DNA of 64,000 nt from Polynucleobacter necessarius (GCF_900095205.1 NZ_LT606951.1:496001-560000); one strand, 5' to 3'. Positions 51,267 through 60,813 are shown, counted from the first letter of the stretch. Numbers and translations: made by a program. Notes: generated from the letters alone by a model not told the origin.

Positions 51267-52798
51267 AACATCCTGAGCGCTTTATTCTGATCTTAGGAGA
51301 TCAGCTCGATTTGCGTTCCTCAGCTTTGAAAGGATTTGATCCGCAAAAAGATGAAATCATGATGGTTGAGTCTGCCAATGAGGCCCAATACGTCTCTGGT
51401 CTCATAAAGCCAAAATTGCATTATTTCTATCGGCTATGCGCCACTTTGCGAGTGAGCTAGAAAAGCTTGAGTACCCGCTTACCTATATCAAAAACTCTCC
51501 GTTATCGATTGTGGAGGCGCTCAAAGAGCAAATTTTGCGACGAAATATAAAGTGCTTAGTTTGCATCGAACCTGGAGAGTGGCGCTTAAAGCAGTCGATT
51601 GAAGCCTTGTCAAAAGAACTTGGTATCGATTGGAAATGCTTAAAGATGAACATTTTTATTGTTTACGTAAAGAATTTGTTGAGTGGGCTGCCAATAAAAA
51701 AGAATTTAGGCTGGAATACTTTTATCGCTTAATGCGCAAGACGCATCAGATTTTGATAGGGAGTAATGGCGAGCCTGTAGGTGGTCAGTGGAACTTTGAT
51801 CAAGATAATCGCAAGCCTTACCCTAAAAAGGGTCCCGGAATCATTGATGCCCCAATGTATTTTGAGACAGACGAAATTACCCAAGAGGTGTTAGATTTTG
51901 TTTCCAAGACTTATCCAGATTACCCTGGTTCACTAGAGTCCTTTCATTGGCCTGTTAGTCGTGAGCAAGCCCTCAAAGCACTGGATTATTTTGTCGAATA
52001 TCGTTTGAGAAATTTTGGCGTTTATCAAGATGCTATGTGGACTGATACTCCGTTTGGTTGGCACTCCATACTTTCAAGTTCCTTGAATCTGAAATTGCTG
52101 AATCCTCGCGAGGTTGTAGATGCTGTTTTAGTGGCTTGGAAAAAATATTCCTTAGATCTTTCCACGGTAGAGAGATTTATTCGACAAATATTGGGATGGC
52201 GTGAGTTTGTTCGAGGGATGTATTTCCTCGATATGCCGCAGATGGCTGAAGATAACTATTACAAGCATGACCGCCCATTACCAAGATGGTATTGGACTGG
52301 CCATACGAACATGTCCTGCATGCAGGATGCGATTGGTCAAACATTGAAATATGGCTATGCTCATCATATTCAGCGTTTAATGGTGACTGGTAACTTTGCG
52401 CTCTTGGCGGAGATATTGCCACAGGCAGTTTGTGAATGGTATTTGGCAATTTATGTAGATGCAATTGAATGGGTTGAGTTGCCTAATACTGCGGGTATGG
52501 CCCTATTTGCAAATGGTGGCAGATTTACGAGCAAGCCCTATATTGCTAGTGGTGCATACATTAAACGTATGAGTAACTATTGCAACTCTTGTAAATATAA
52601 GCCTGACGTTCGTTATGGCAAAGAGGTATGCCCCATCACTACCTTATATTAGAATTTCCTGATTAAGCACCGTGAGCAATTTGAATCTAGCCCAAGAACA
52701 CGATTGATGACAGCAAACCTCAAGAGAATTAGTGACGAAGATCAAAAAGAGATTGTGGTGCATGCAAAAAACTTCTGAATGACCTTGATGTACTTTGA
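51263..52798 (+). pseudogene. Cryptochrome/photolyase-like protein of the iron-sulfur (6-4) class, multiply disrupted
   Basis: The start (HPERFILILGDQLDLRSSAL) and the blocks GGQWNFDQDNRKPYPKKGPG and WREFVRGMYFLD, with NYCNSCKYKPDVRYGKEVCP, match the FeS-BCP/PhrB branch. That branch repairs (6-4) photoproducts and binds FAD, a lumazine and a 4Fe-4S cluster through cysteines seen here. Breaks lie near 51430 and 51630. At 52650-52652 a TAG replaces an expected tryptophan codon (TGG) in the LYW segment. The C-terminus (LIKHREQFESSPRTRLMTA) follows in frame, and a last indel lies in the A-run near 52770. Confidence 0.88.
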
Positions 52799-52807
52799 GG
52801 AGTTGAT

Positions 52808-53035
52808 GTGAAAAATACATTTAAGGGTAATAAAAGTTTTTTACCAATTAAGATCTGTGTTGTGTGCAAAAAAGAAATGACTTGGCGAAAGTCCTGGGCT
52901 AAAAATTGGGAATCCGTTAAATATTGCTCGGATACGTGCAGGAGTAAAAACCTTCCTAGTGAGCACCGAAAAAGTATTTTCATCAAATCCTGTCAACCTC
53001 CCCAAAAGCTGATCCGTTATGTAAGAAAGCGCTGA
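52808..53035 (+). CDS. DUF2256-family zinc-ribbon-like protein
   Basis: The 75-residue protein starts with GTG at 52808. It contains KICVVCKKEMTWRKSWAKNW and VKYCSDTCRSK, the DUF2256 pattern with paired cysteines that should bind a metal. It follows the photolyase-like gene by nine bases in the same direction. Genes of this family are often found beside such photolyases in proteobacteria, from memory of genomic neighbourhoods. Its function is unknown. It is the only intact gene of the cluster. Confidence 0.78.
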   Translation: MKNTFKGNKSFLPIKICVVCKKEMTWRKSWAKNWESVKYCSDTCRSKNLPSEHRKSIFIKSCQPPQKLIRYVRKR

Positions 53036-53060
53036 AATCCTTTAAGACTAGGAGGTCTGC

Positions 53061-53360
53061 ATGAAAAAGATACTGGTTAGCCTGCTTGCAGACGCCATGC
53101 TTGTAGGGGTGGCTTCATCCACTAGCGCGCATGGTGGTTGGCGTGGCGGCTATGGTGGATATGGGGGTCATGTGGTGGGTGGCGTGGCGGTTGGGTTCCG
53201 TTTGCTGTGGGGGCAGTTGCTGGCGTTGCTGTTGCTAATGCATATAACAGGCCTGCACCTTACTATTACACGCCTCAAACAGCCTTTTTGCCCTGAAAAC
53301 GGACTCTACTATCCTCAAATGCAAGCTTGCCCTAGTGGCTGGCAAAGAGTGAACTACTAA
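53061..53360 (+). pseudogene. Secreted Gly/Tyr-rich protein with a frame-shifted middle
   Basis: The open frame has a signal peptide, a GGWRGGYGGYGGH stretch, an odd leucine-rich middle and the ending FCPENGLYYPQMQACPSGWQ. The middle makes better sense in another frame: WVPFAVGAVAGVAVANAYN, then RPAPYYYTPQTAF, which joins the ending. So two indels (near 53185 and in the T-run near 53285) cancel each other. The protein is still open but about 33 residues are scrambled. It may be non-functional, or one frame may be misread. There is a strong GGAGG ribosome-binding site. Confidence 0.65.
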
Positions 53361-53387
53361 GTTAAAAAATCTAGATCACTCTAAAAA

Positions 53388-53413
53388 ATAAGGCCACCGA
53401 GAAGTGGCCTTAT
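53388..53413 (+). terminator. Hairpin between convergent genes
   Basis: ATAAGGCCAC and GTGGCCTTAT form a perfect ten-pair stem around CGAGAA, with an A-run before it (a T-run for the minus strand). It can end the Gly/Tyr-rich gene on plus and the Rap1a-like remnant on minus. Confidence 0.8.
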
Positions 53414-53431
53414 ATGTGATTGCTATTTCAA

Positions 53432-53794
53432 TTACTTAGTAGTTTTTCCGCACGGGAATCTGCCAGCTAAAAACCGAAGAATAGTATCTGCTGCTGGCTC
53501 AGTAGCATATTTGGAATTTGCTTCTGCCCAGTTAACGTACTCCTGAATAATTTCTTTGCGTGTTGGCGCTGGTTGATTTACGCAAATGAATTCAGGGGCT
53601 GTTTTAGGACGGCGAGTAACCAAATAGGTGTCATACACTGCTTAGCCATAAATCTCGCAAGTAATAAAAGTGCCGTTTGTACCTTTGCAATCCTGTAATA
53701 GTTCTTGAGTGCTGATCATATTTGCTGCATGGGAACCAGTTGAAAATCCTAAAACTAGGGTGCTTAATGCCATTAATAGAATTTGCTTTTTCAT
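53432..53794 (-). pseudogene. Secreted Rap1a/Tai-like small protein, one nonsense codon
   Basis: An ATG at 53794 opens a signal peptide (ILLMALSTLVLGFSTGSHAA), then a cysteine-containing LLQDCKGTNGTFITCEIYG segment. An in-frame TAA at 53642-53644 follows. The same frame continues AVYDTYLVTRRPKTAPEFIC and ends FLAGRFPCGK. The spacing of cysteines and the final FPC resemble the Rap1a immunity-like domain found in secreted proteins of many proteobacteria. A CAA-to-TAA change would explain the stop. Family assignment is by pattern only. Confidence 0.65.
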
Positions 53795-53856
53795 GCTTAA
53801 TCTTTCGTAATTATTTTATTCGTGAATGAGAAATAGGGTTTTCTTAGCGTCTGCCT

Positions 53857-55059
53857 CTAAAGCCACCGCCGCCACCAAAGTGTTCGCCGCCAGAGCGGGC
53901 ACCACCACCGAACCGATCGCCGCCCGCCGTTGAATTTGGCACCACGCGCATCACCAAAGCCGCTGGAATCATTTCTGAAATTGCTTTGTCTGTCTCCACC
54001 GCTGCGATTATTTAAATCGCGGCTGCCAGAGCGATCGTTTTGTCCAAAACTGCGATCACCGCCATTACGATTGCCGTCACGATTTCCATAATTGCCGCGA
54101 TCATCGCCATTGAGGCCATTGCGTTGCATGTTTTGGCGGAGTTGATCGCGTTCAGCATCGCGATTGAGGTTGCTGCCCCCACCCATATTGGCATTACGAC
54201 GCTGTGCATCAGCTTGCCAGTTGCTTGTTCCGCTACGTGAACCCCCGTTCCAATTGTTATTGGTCGTGCGATTGAAATTATTAAAGGTGTTGTTGACGGT
54301 CAGTGAGCCTCCGCCACCACCCCAACCACCACCCCAGTGGCAACCACCCCATAGTGCTACACCAACTGCCATGCCAACTCCGAATGAAAGTAAGGCTGTA
54401 CCCGCTATATATCCTGGAGGATAGTAAGCGGCGGGTGGGTATGCAGGATATGGCCATGCACCATAGACCACGCTTGGGTTATAGGAAGGTACATAAACGA
54501 CTTGTGGATTGGCGGGTTGAATAACGATGGTTTCACTCGATCCAAATCCCTGAGTAGTGACTGTTTGCTGCGCATTGGATTGCAGGGCGCCTGATGCCTT
54601 TGCTTTAGCACGTAATGCCTGAATCGCTGCCATCGTATCGGATTGTTGAGCTAGTACGGCATTGCCTAAATTTTGAGTCCAGCTTAATTGGGAGCCCATC
54701 ATCTCCAGCACAGGAGGGAAGGAAGTCAAAGACTTCACGCTAGGATCCCAGTTTTGTTGCTGCAATGCATTGCTTAAAGCATCACCTTTGAGGTTGCTGT
54801 TGGACTTAATCCAGTTCGAGGCTTCGGCAACCTAAGAGGGTAGGTAGAAGCCATCAGGACTTGTGAGACTAATGGAACTGGATATAGAGCAATTGGTGCA
54901 ACCAGCGCTTCTAATTGCGCTTGGGATTGCTTGCTTGCCTGAGCTTGCCCGCTATTTTGAGCGTAAGACACTGGCACAACCGCTGGCAAGCTAAGCGCGG
55001 TGACCAGTAATCCAGCTAGTAATCGGGAGGGAATTCCCTGTTTTTTTGGGTGCCAACAT
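53857..55059 (-). pseudogene. DUF3300-family secreted protein, frameshifted
   Basis: The signal peptide (LAGLLVTALSLPAVV) is out of frame with the ATG at 55059 because of an indel near a seven-T run. The next frame has LEALVAPIALYPVPLVSQVLMASTYP, the DUF3300 hallmark, up to a break near 54830. The main part (QQQNWDPSVKSLTSFPPVL, VVYVPSYNPSVVYGAWPYPA) and a low-complexity Asn/Gly/Arg-rich tail run to 53857. The tail also shows a late shift (WWCPLWRRTLWWRRW instead of a Gly/Phe-rich end). DUF3300 proteins are exported; their function is unknown. Confidence 0.85.
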
Positions 55060-55149
55060 TAGAAATGTCCTTCTGAATGAATAGAGAAAATATTCTACTC
55101 AATTTAGAAGGAATGACTGAGGATTTATAGAAACTGGAGATGCAGGCAT

Positions 55150-55922
55150 TTAAAGGCGGGTTTTAGGTTTTTGCCCAAATAAGACGGTTTTATAGCACTC
55201 TAAAAAGGCATCGTTATTGGCGGATTGTTTGCTGCAATACATTGGAACGGAGAGGGCACGTCTGTATAGTTCAATGCGATTAATTTTTTCGGGTGCGGGG
55301 AGGCTTTCAAATAAAGCCCCACGTTTACGTAAATATTCGTTATTGAATCCAGTCACTCCAAACTGCAACATTTCAGAGTCAGTTAGTTTGTAAGTCTGTT
55401 TAGTTTGATGTGCGAGCATGACATCAATCAAACCATTTTTTATACCCATTGCTGATAAATATTGATGAGCTTCACTATTAAAGCCACTAATGAGTTAGTA
55501 AGACTTTGTGACGATTCAATTTCTTTGAGGATTTCACCGTTACGATTTGTAAGGGTCAATCTTCCGGCATGAACACCAACTGTGCCGCTATTCGCTGCCC
55601 GAACTACGCCACTCGTCAGAATAAATACGCAAGCACTTTCGCATTGACCGATAACAAATATCTGCGCGCTTTCACGACGTAATAATCGTCCGACCTTCAT
55701 CGCTGCTTGGCCATCACCTCCTGGGCTATTCATTAATACGATTAGCCCACCAGGAATGGGATCCTGATTTGTCCAGCCAGATAAATTCCGTTCAATTTGA
55801 TTAAGGGTATTTGCCGTAATGATCCCGTCGATTCGCAGGATACGCGAAGCCACTGCAGGGGAGGCTGCAAAGATGTTTTGGCTAAACCAAAAAATAAGAA
55901 ATAGAAAAGCAGAATGCTTCAT
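55150..55922 (-). pseudogene. Periplasmic ClpP/crotonase-fold protease-like protein, frameshifted
   Basis: The ATG at 55922 gives a signal peptide (LFLIFWFSQNIFA) and then a ClpP-like fold: GGLIVLMNSPGGDGQAAMKVG and IGQCESACVFILTSG, where the serine in ESAC matches the usual nucleophile position. The frame is lost after SLTNSLVALIV near 55460; another frame gives EAHQYLSAMGIKNGLIDVML and continues to 55150. A single indel explains this. Similar secreted ClpP-like proteins are uncharacterised. Inactive as read, but only one lesion was seen. Confidence 0.75.
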
Positions 55923-55990
55923 GAGGGTTTATCTGATGATGAATTTTCGTATAGTATGCATTGGATCACCTCGAGACTAATTAATTACGC

Positions 55991-56599
55991 ATGATGTCAA
56001 TTTTGTATTCTTATAGACGCTGCCCCTATGCTATGCGTGCACGTTTGGCATTGCAGTATGCGGGTATTGAGGTAGAGCATCGAGAGATTGAATTGCGCAA
56101 CAAGCCTCAGTCCATGCTCCAACTATCTCCAAAGGGAACGGTTCCGGTACTCTGTCTGAAGGATTTAGTTCTTGAGCAAAGCATTGATATTATGCGCTGG
56201 GCCTTGGAGCAATCTGATCCAGAGGGCTGGGATGATATTGATGAATCTATTGCTCAAGTTTGGATTGAGAAAAATGATGGGCCATTTAAGGTTCTATTGG
56301 ATCAATATAAATATCCCGAAAGACATCCCGATCTTCAGCAAGAGGAAATATTGCTTCGTGCATGCAAACTCATGCTTGAGCCAATTGAAGATACTTTGCG
56401 TTCTTCTAAGTACTTACTACAAAACAAGATGTCATGGGTAGATGCAGCCATATTCCCATTTATCCGGCAATTTTCAAAAGTGGATCCAATCAGATTTGAG
56501 TAATTACCCTTTGTTGCTACTAAACAATGGTTGAATCAGCATTTAGAGTCCCAGTTATTTCAAGCGGTTATGGTCAAGCATCCAGTTTGGAAAGATTGA
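55991..56599 (+). pseudogene. Glutathione S-transferase-like protein, nonsense codon
   Basis: The N-terminal thioredoxin-fold part has SILYSYRRCPYAMRARLALQ and KGTVPVLCLKDLVLEQSIDIM, typical of a glutaredoxin-like GST class. The frame stops at TAA at 56501-56503 after VDPIRFE, but then runs on in frame as LPFVATKQWLNQHLESQLFQ to a second stop at 56597-56599. A CAA-to-TAA change would restore a protein of about 202 residues. The shortened product lacks the last helix and may be unstable. Confidence 0.75.
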
Positions 56600-56643
56600 T
56601 CCTGGAAGCGTTGCTATAAATATTTTCAAATAAAGGAATCATC

Positions 56644-56973
56644 ATGGCTTGGGTAATATTAGGTTTTGCAATTATCACGGAGGTGATTGCAACTACAGCG
56701 TTAAGGCATACCGAGGGCTTCACTAGGATAATCCCCACAGCCATTACGCTGTTGGGATACGGATTATCCTTCTTTGCTTTATCCAGAATTCTGAATGACA
56801 TTCCCCTGGCTATTACTTATGCCGTGTGGTCAGGCGCCGGAATATCACTAGTCGCAATTATTGGATGGTTGTGGCTTGGGCAAAAATTAGACGCTGGTGC
56901 TTTAGTTGGTATTGGCCTCATCATTGCAGGCGCCATTGTCATTAATCTTTTTTTAAGTTCAGTAGCGCATTAA
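56644..56973 (+). CDS. Small multidrug resistance (SMR) efflux protein
   Basis: The 109-residue, four-helix protein has the conserved membrane glutamate in ILGFAIITEVIATTALRHTEGF and the typical IPLAITYAVWSGAGISLVAIIGWLWLGQKLD and LIIAGAIVINLF segments. EmrE-like members export quaternary ammonium compounds in exchange for protons; guanidinium exporters look similar. Which class applies is not decided here. Start ATG 56644 has AAAGGA upstream. Confidence 0.9.
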   Translation: MAWVILGFAIITEVIATTALRHTEGFTRIIPTAITLLGYGLSFFALSRILNDIPLAITYAVWSGAGISLVAIIGWLWLGQKLDAGALVGIGLIIAGAIVINLFLSSVAH

Positions 56974-57006
56974 TCCGGCTGCTACCTAGATGCGTCCCAT
57001 GATGGG

Positions 57007-57975
57007 TTACAGGAATTTTGTGGCAATCATGGTGTAAAGCGGTATGCCGAAAATGATGTTGAATGGAAATGTAATTCCCAGAGACATTCCCATATAGAGA
57101 GCTGGATTGACTTCAGGAAGGGCATGGCGAAGCGCTGCAGGCACAGCAATATAGGATGCGCTTGATGCTAGTACCATTAACAAAATGGTGTTACCTAAGG
57201 GCAGCCCGATTAATTTGCAAAGCATTAAAGCTAATAATGCGTGTGAAAGGGGCGAGCCAATGGCATATAGCAGAGCAATAGGCGGCTTGCCCTTTAAGCC
57301 ACTGAAGTTCCTGGCTGCCATCAATCCCATATCGAGCAGGAAGAAAGAGAGCATCCCTTTAAATAGATCAATAGAAAAAGGGGCCATCAACTTCTGTCCA
57401 GCATCGCCGCTTACTAGAGCTACTAACATCGATCCTAGCAAAAGAAGCTGGGCCCCATCAGTAAAGGACTCATGCAATATTTTTCCAATGCCAGCCGGCT
57501 GGTGTTTAACTAGGGGGTCAGACTGCATTGTGGCTCTTGCCTTATTGGCTAATACGATGGCAAGAATGATGGCTGGTGATTCCATAAGCGCCATTGCCGC
57601 CGCCATATGACCACCATAGGCAATGCTGAATTGATCTAAATATTGAGTCGCAGTGATAAAGGTTACTGCGCTAACTGATCCATATGTTGCTGCAATAGCA
57701 GCGGCGTCAAATGCGCTCAATTTTTTTCTTAGGATTGAATAAGCAATGATGGGAATAATGATGGCTAAAAATACGGCCAATCCCAGAGAGAGGGCAATCT
57801 CATTTGTAAACCCAGACTTATGCAGCGCAAAGCCACCCTTAAGACCAAGAGCCATCAACAAATAGAGCGATAAAAACCGAGAAATTTGCGGTGGAATTTC
57901 AAGGTTGGACTTGACCGATCCGGCAAATACCCCAAAGATAAAAAACAGAATGGCGGGATCTAGGAAATTAGTCAT
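57007..57975 (-). CDS. SbtA-like sodium-dependent bicarbonate transport family permease
   Basis: This intact 322-residue protein has about ten helices and matches the DUF897/SbtA family: it opens FLDPAILFFIFGVFAGSVKS, then LEIPPQISRFLSLYLLMALG and LKGGFALHKSGF. Two inverted halves are suggested by the repeated hydrophobic blocks. Cyanobacterial SbtA imports bicarbonate with sodium; for heterotrophs the substrate is unproven. The partner PII-like SbtB gene is not next to it. The broken nhaR-like regulator lies upstream in the same direction, 66 bases away. Confidence 0.85.
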   Translation of the reverse strand: MTNFLDPAILFFIFGVFAGSVKSNLEIPPQISRFLSLYLLMALGLKGGFALHKSGFTNEIALSLGLAVFLAIIIPIIAYSILRKKLSAFDAAAIAATYGSVSAVTFITATQYLDQFSIAYGGHMAAAMALMESPAIILAIVLANKARATMQSDPLVKHQPAGIGKILHESFTDGAQLLLLGSMLVALVSGDAGQKLMAPFSIDLFKGMLSFFLLDMGLMAARNFSGLKGKPPIALLYAIGSPLSHALLALMLCKLIGLPLGNTILLMVLASSASYIAVPAALRHALPEVNPALYMGMSLGITFPFNIIFGIPLYTMIATKFL

Positions 57976-58040
57976 AAATCCATTCTATGCGTTGCTGGTA
58001 AATTATTCTTACCCACACTCTTTTTAAGTTTATAAAGTGA

Positions 58041-58923
58041 TTACTGCTGAATGATTGCTTGGACTAAGGGGTGTTGAATCTTTTTGTCATGGCGAATGGC
58101 ATAAAAGTATTCATAAATTCCGTTACAGTTTCCCAATAACTCAATACCGTATGTATCCTTCAGGTCTTTCTCAATAAGCTTTCCAGCAGGAAAGATTCCA
58201 AGTCCACTGGTAGCAAAGGTTTTGAGTAAAGCACTATCTTCAAATTCTCCTACAATATTAGGTGTGATGTCATGTTTAACTAGCCACTGGTCAATTAATT
58301 GACGCACCGTAGAGTGTGTTGTTGGTATTAGGATGGGGAGTGCGTTAAGACATTCTGGAATCGTTCCCTTTACTTTTTTCAAGAGTTGCTTCGGTGCGTA
58401 CCAGGCAATGGTTGTCTTGGTTAAGACTTCGCTATTATACATGGAGATTTTTATTATTGGGTGCGGGTCGGGTCAGCCAGAATGATGTCAAGGCGGTGCA
58501 AGGCTAGGTCTGCTAGTAAATCATCAAACTCACCCTCGTGAACAATGAGTTGCACGTCCTTGTTGTTTCAGAATTGGCTCTAGTAATTGTCTTGTCACTA
58601 GCTTTGGGAGGCCAATCCGAAACACCTATAGTAATTTTTATCTTTGGAGATTTAGCGGCATCACGCACAGCTTCTGGGAGTCTCTCTCCAATCGAGAAGA
58701 CCTGATCAGCAATTCCTAGAGCGGCAAAGCCTGATTCCGTTAGTGCAATCCCCCGTCCAGCGGGTTTGAAGAGCATATAGCCAAGTGACTTTTCTAATTC
58801 ATGCACTTGAGAGCTGATAGTTTGAATTGCCATATCTAGCCTGTCAGCCGCCTTAGACATGCTACCTTCTTTGGCGACTACCCAGAAATAGTAAAGATGA
58901 CGATAGTTGTAGGAGTTAGTCAT
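58041..58923 (-). pseudogene. LysR-family regulator of the NhaR type, frameshifted
   Basis: The N-terminus (NYRHLYYFWVVAKEGSMSKAADRL and ISSQVHELEKSLGYMLFK) is a LysR helix-turn-helix of NhaR type. An ORF extends upstream to 58977, but the ATG at 58923 is the typical start. The frame is lost near 58560. The C-terminal ligand-binding part (AWYAPKQLLKKVKGTIPECLN and HSTVRQLIDQWL) is open only from about 58442 to 58041. NhaR regulates sodium/proton antiport and, in betaproteobacteria, often neighbouring transporters. It is probably inactive. Confidence 0.87.
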
Positions 58924-59054
58924 ATTCAGTTTTTTCGAAATTAATATCAATATATATCTGCTTTTAGCTAAGCACAAATACGCCTAAAGTAGCCCCACAG
59001 AAAGTCATGTCATTCATGATTTCCCATTAACAAAGATAAGTAGAGGTTGATCAA

Positions 59055-59843
59055 TTGGAACTATTTAGCCCTGAGTTTTTTTCGGCATTACTTGCGATTG
59101 TCGTTATTGATTTGGTTTTGGCTGGTGACAATGCCATTGTGATTGCGATGGCCGCAAGAAATTTGCCGTCCCATCTTCAAAAGAAAGCCATTGTTTTGGG
59201 CGCAGTCGGTGCGATTGCAGTAAGAAGTGCAATGACATTGGCCGTGGTGTATTTGCTGAAGATCCCAAGTTTAATGTTAATCGGTGGCTTGCTGTTGATC
59301 TGGAGTGCTTACAAGTTTTTAACTCCTGAAAAAGAGGGCGGTGGCAATCATGATCATGCTTCCACCAGTTTTTGGGGAGCAATGAAGACGATTGTGATTG
59401 CTGATGCAGTGATGGGTCTAGATAACGTCTTGGCAGTTGCTGGTGCTTCTCATGGAAGTTATGTGTTGGTAGTTTTAGGTTTGTTAATCAGTATTCCAGT
59501 CGTCATTTGGGGTTCAGCCCAAACTCTGAAGCTAGTAGAGCGATTCCCATCTATTACTTACTTGGGTGCTGGAGTGCTTGCATGGACTGCAGCCAAGATG
59601 ATGATTGGTGAACCAGTAGTGCGGGACTTGCAAATCTTCCAAAGCCCAGCATTGGAATATGCCCTCCAAGCCATTGTTGTTCTAGGCGTTCTATTTGGCG
59701 GGTTTGTGAAGAGCAGATTGGCGCATGAGGAGACCTTGGCGATTGTCTCTGCGAAGCCGATGGCCTCAGATATGTTGTCTAACCAGCAGTTTAATCATGT
59801 AGGAGATAAAGCAAATGACTCAAATTCTTGTGCCGGTCAATGA
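59055..59843 (+). CDS. TerC-family integral membrane protein
   Basis: The 262-residue protein has about seven helices: LLAIVVIDLVLAGDNAIVIAMAARN with the conserved D-x-V-x-A-G-D-N, and later IADAVMGLDNVLAVAGASHG, a second copy of the DNxxA motif. These aspartates probably bind metal. TerC/Alx/YkoY-type proteins export manganese in several bacteria. The start codon is TTG at 59055 with an AGAGG element; the protein then begins MELFSPEFFSALLAI, as in homologues. It overlaps the universal-stress remnant by 29 bases. Confidence 0.88.
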   Translation: MELFSPEFFSALLAIVVIDLVLAGDNAIVIAMAARNLPSHLQKKAIVLGAVGAIAVRSAMTLAVVYLLKIPSLMLIGGLLLIWSAYKFLTPEKEGGGNHDHASTSFWGAMKTIVIADAVMGLDNVLAVAGASHGSYVLVVLGLLISIPVVIWGSAQTLKLVERFPSITYLGAGVLAWTAAKMMIGEPVVRDLQIFQSPALEYALQAIVVLGVLFGGFVKSRLAHEETLAIVSAKPMASDMLSNQQFNHVGDKANDSNSCAGQ

Positions 59844-60321
59844 ATCCAGTAATCCTTTAATGGCCTTAAAGCATGCTCTGAATGTTTATGGAAAAGGTAG
59901 TGTGGCGTCCATTACCACTTATGCAATGTTCAGCCTGCCGTATATCGACACATTGGAAAATTCTTTAGTAAAAATATCATTAGCGACTGGCAATCCGAGC
60001 GCGCAAAATTAGCTGCTAAAGATGCCGCAGACTTTTTGGAAAAGTCAGGAGTCAGCTTCTCTTTCTCTTGTTTGGTAGGGGGACAAAGGCGAGGCCATAC
60101 GAGATAAGGCGCACCGTCTAGGATGCGATCGCATTGTGCTTGGTACGTCAAAGAAAAATACCCTGAGCCGTTTATTTGAGAATTCAACAACAGCCAAATT
60201 ACTCGAAATCAGCGATATTCCGGTAGAGGTAGTTACTGGGGAGTCTGTATCAACATTGGAGCGCTGGGGTATCCCTGCGATTGGCGCTGTAACCGCTCTT
60301 TTGGCAGCTGTTATCGATTAG
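59815..60321 (+). pseudogene. Universal stress protein (UspA family), frameshifted
   Basis: The start (TQILVPVNESSNPLMALKHAL) is UspA-like and overlaps the terC-type gene by 29 bases. The frame breaks near 59980 and again near 60080. The second part (CDRIVLGTSKKNTLSRLFEN, with the nucleotide-binding G-x(2)-G-like LGTSKKN) continues to a hydrophobic C-terminus (IPAIGAVTALLAAVID). At least two indels make it inactive. Confidence 0.82.
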
Positions 60322-60347
60322 TTTTACATCCTGTGGTTCTCTTACGC

Positions 60348-60373
60348 GCCCTCAATCAGAGGGCATTTTTTTA
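60348..60373 (+). terminator. Rho-independent terminator after the terC-type/usp genes
   Basis: GCCCTC and GAGGGC form a six-pair stem around AATCA, followed by ATTTTTTT. It ends the transcription unit of the TerC-family gene. Confidence 0.88.
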
Positions 60374-60480
60374 TCCTAATATTCAGTAAATTACTGAATT
60401 AATTTCAATTAATATCTGCTTTATTAAGAATAATAATCCTTCTATATTGATCCTAAGATGTTCTAAAAAGGAGAGTAAAT

Positions 60481-60813
60481 ATGGATGTCATCTTAGACCC
60501 TAAAGAATTAGATGAACCAGAGTTAAAGACGTTTACCGAGAATCGCGTGAAGTGCTCACTCAAGCGTCTCTTCTGGTTGGTGCGGAAGATTAAAGTGAGG
60601 TATTCATTGGTTCCTCATTCCAATACAGCATGCAATCAAAATTGTTTGATTGAGTTTCAAACATTTGATCATCGGCAGATTGAGGTCAGTGTGACCGCAT
60701 GAGATAAGAGAACTGCTCTTGATATGGGCTTAGAAAAGGTTTATAAGCATGTGCAAAAGATTTTTCACAAGGCTCAAAAGTATGGGAGATTATCAAGACA
60801 AGTTCATGCTTGA
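60481..60813 (+). pseudogene. HPF/RaiA-like ribosome hibernation factor, in-frame TGA
   Basis: A good AAAGGAGAG site precedes the ATG at 60481. The frame gives LDPKELDEPELKTFTENRVK, then LFWLVRKIKVRYSLV and CLIEFQTFDHRQIEVSVTA, a beta-strand/helix pattern like HPF. TGA at 60700-60702 interrupts it. The same frame then runs on as DKRTALDMGLEKVYKHVQKI to a second stop at 60811-60813, giving the family's usual 110 residues. A single base change explains the stop. The match is by pattern and length; hibernation factors dimerise or silence ribosomes in stationary phase. Confidence 0.6.

Noticed and set aside
53857..54300. Low-complexity Asn/Gly/Arg-rich repeats as a CRISPR or satellite array
   Set aside because: Units are irregular, encode the tail of the DUF3300 protein and have no spacer structure.
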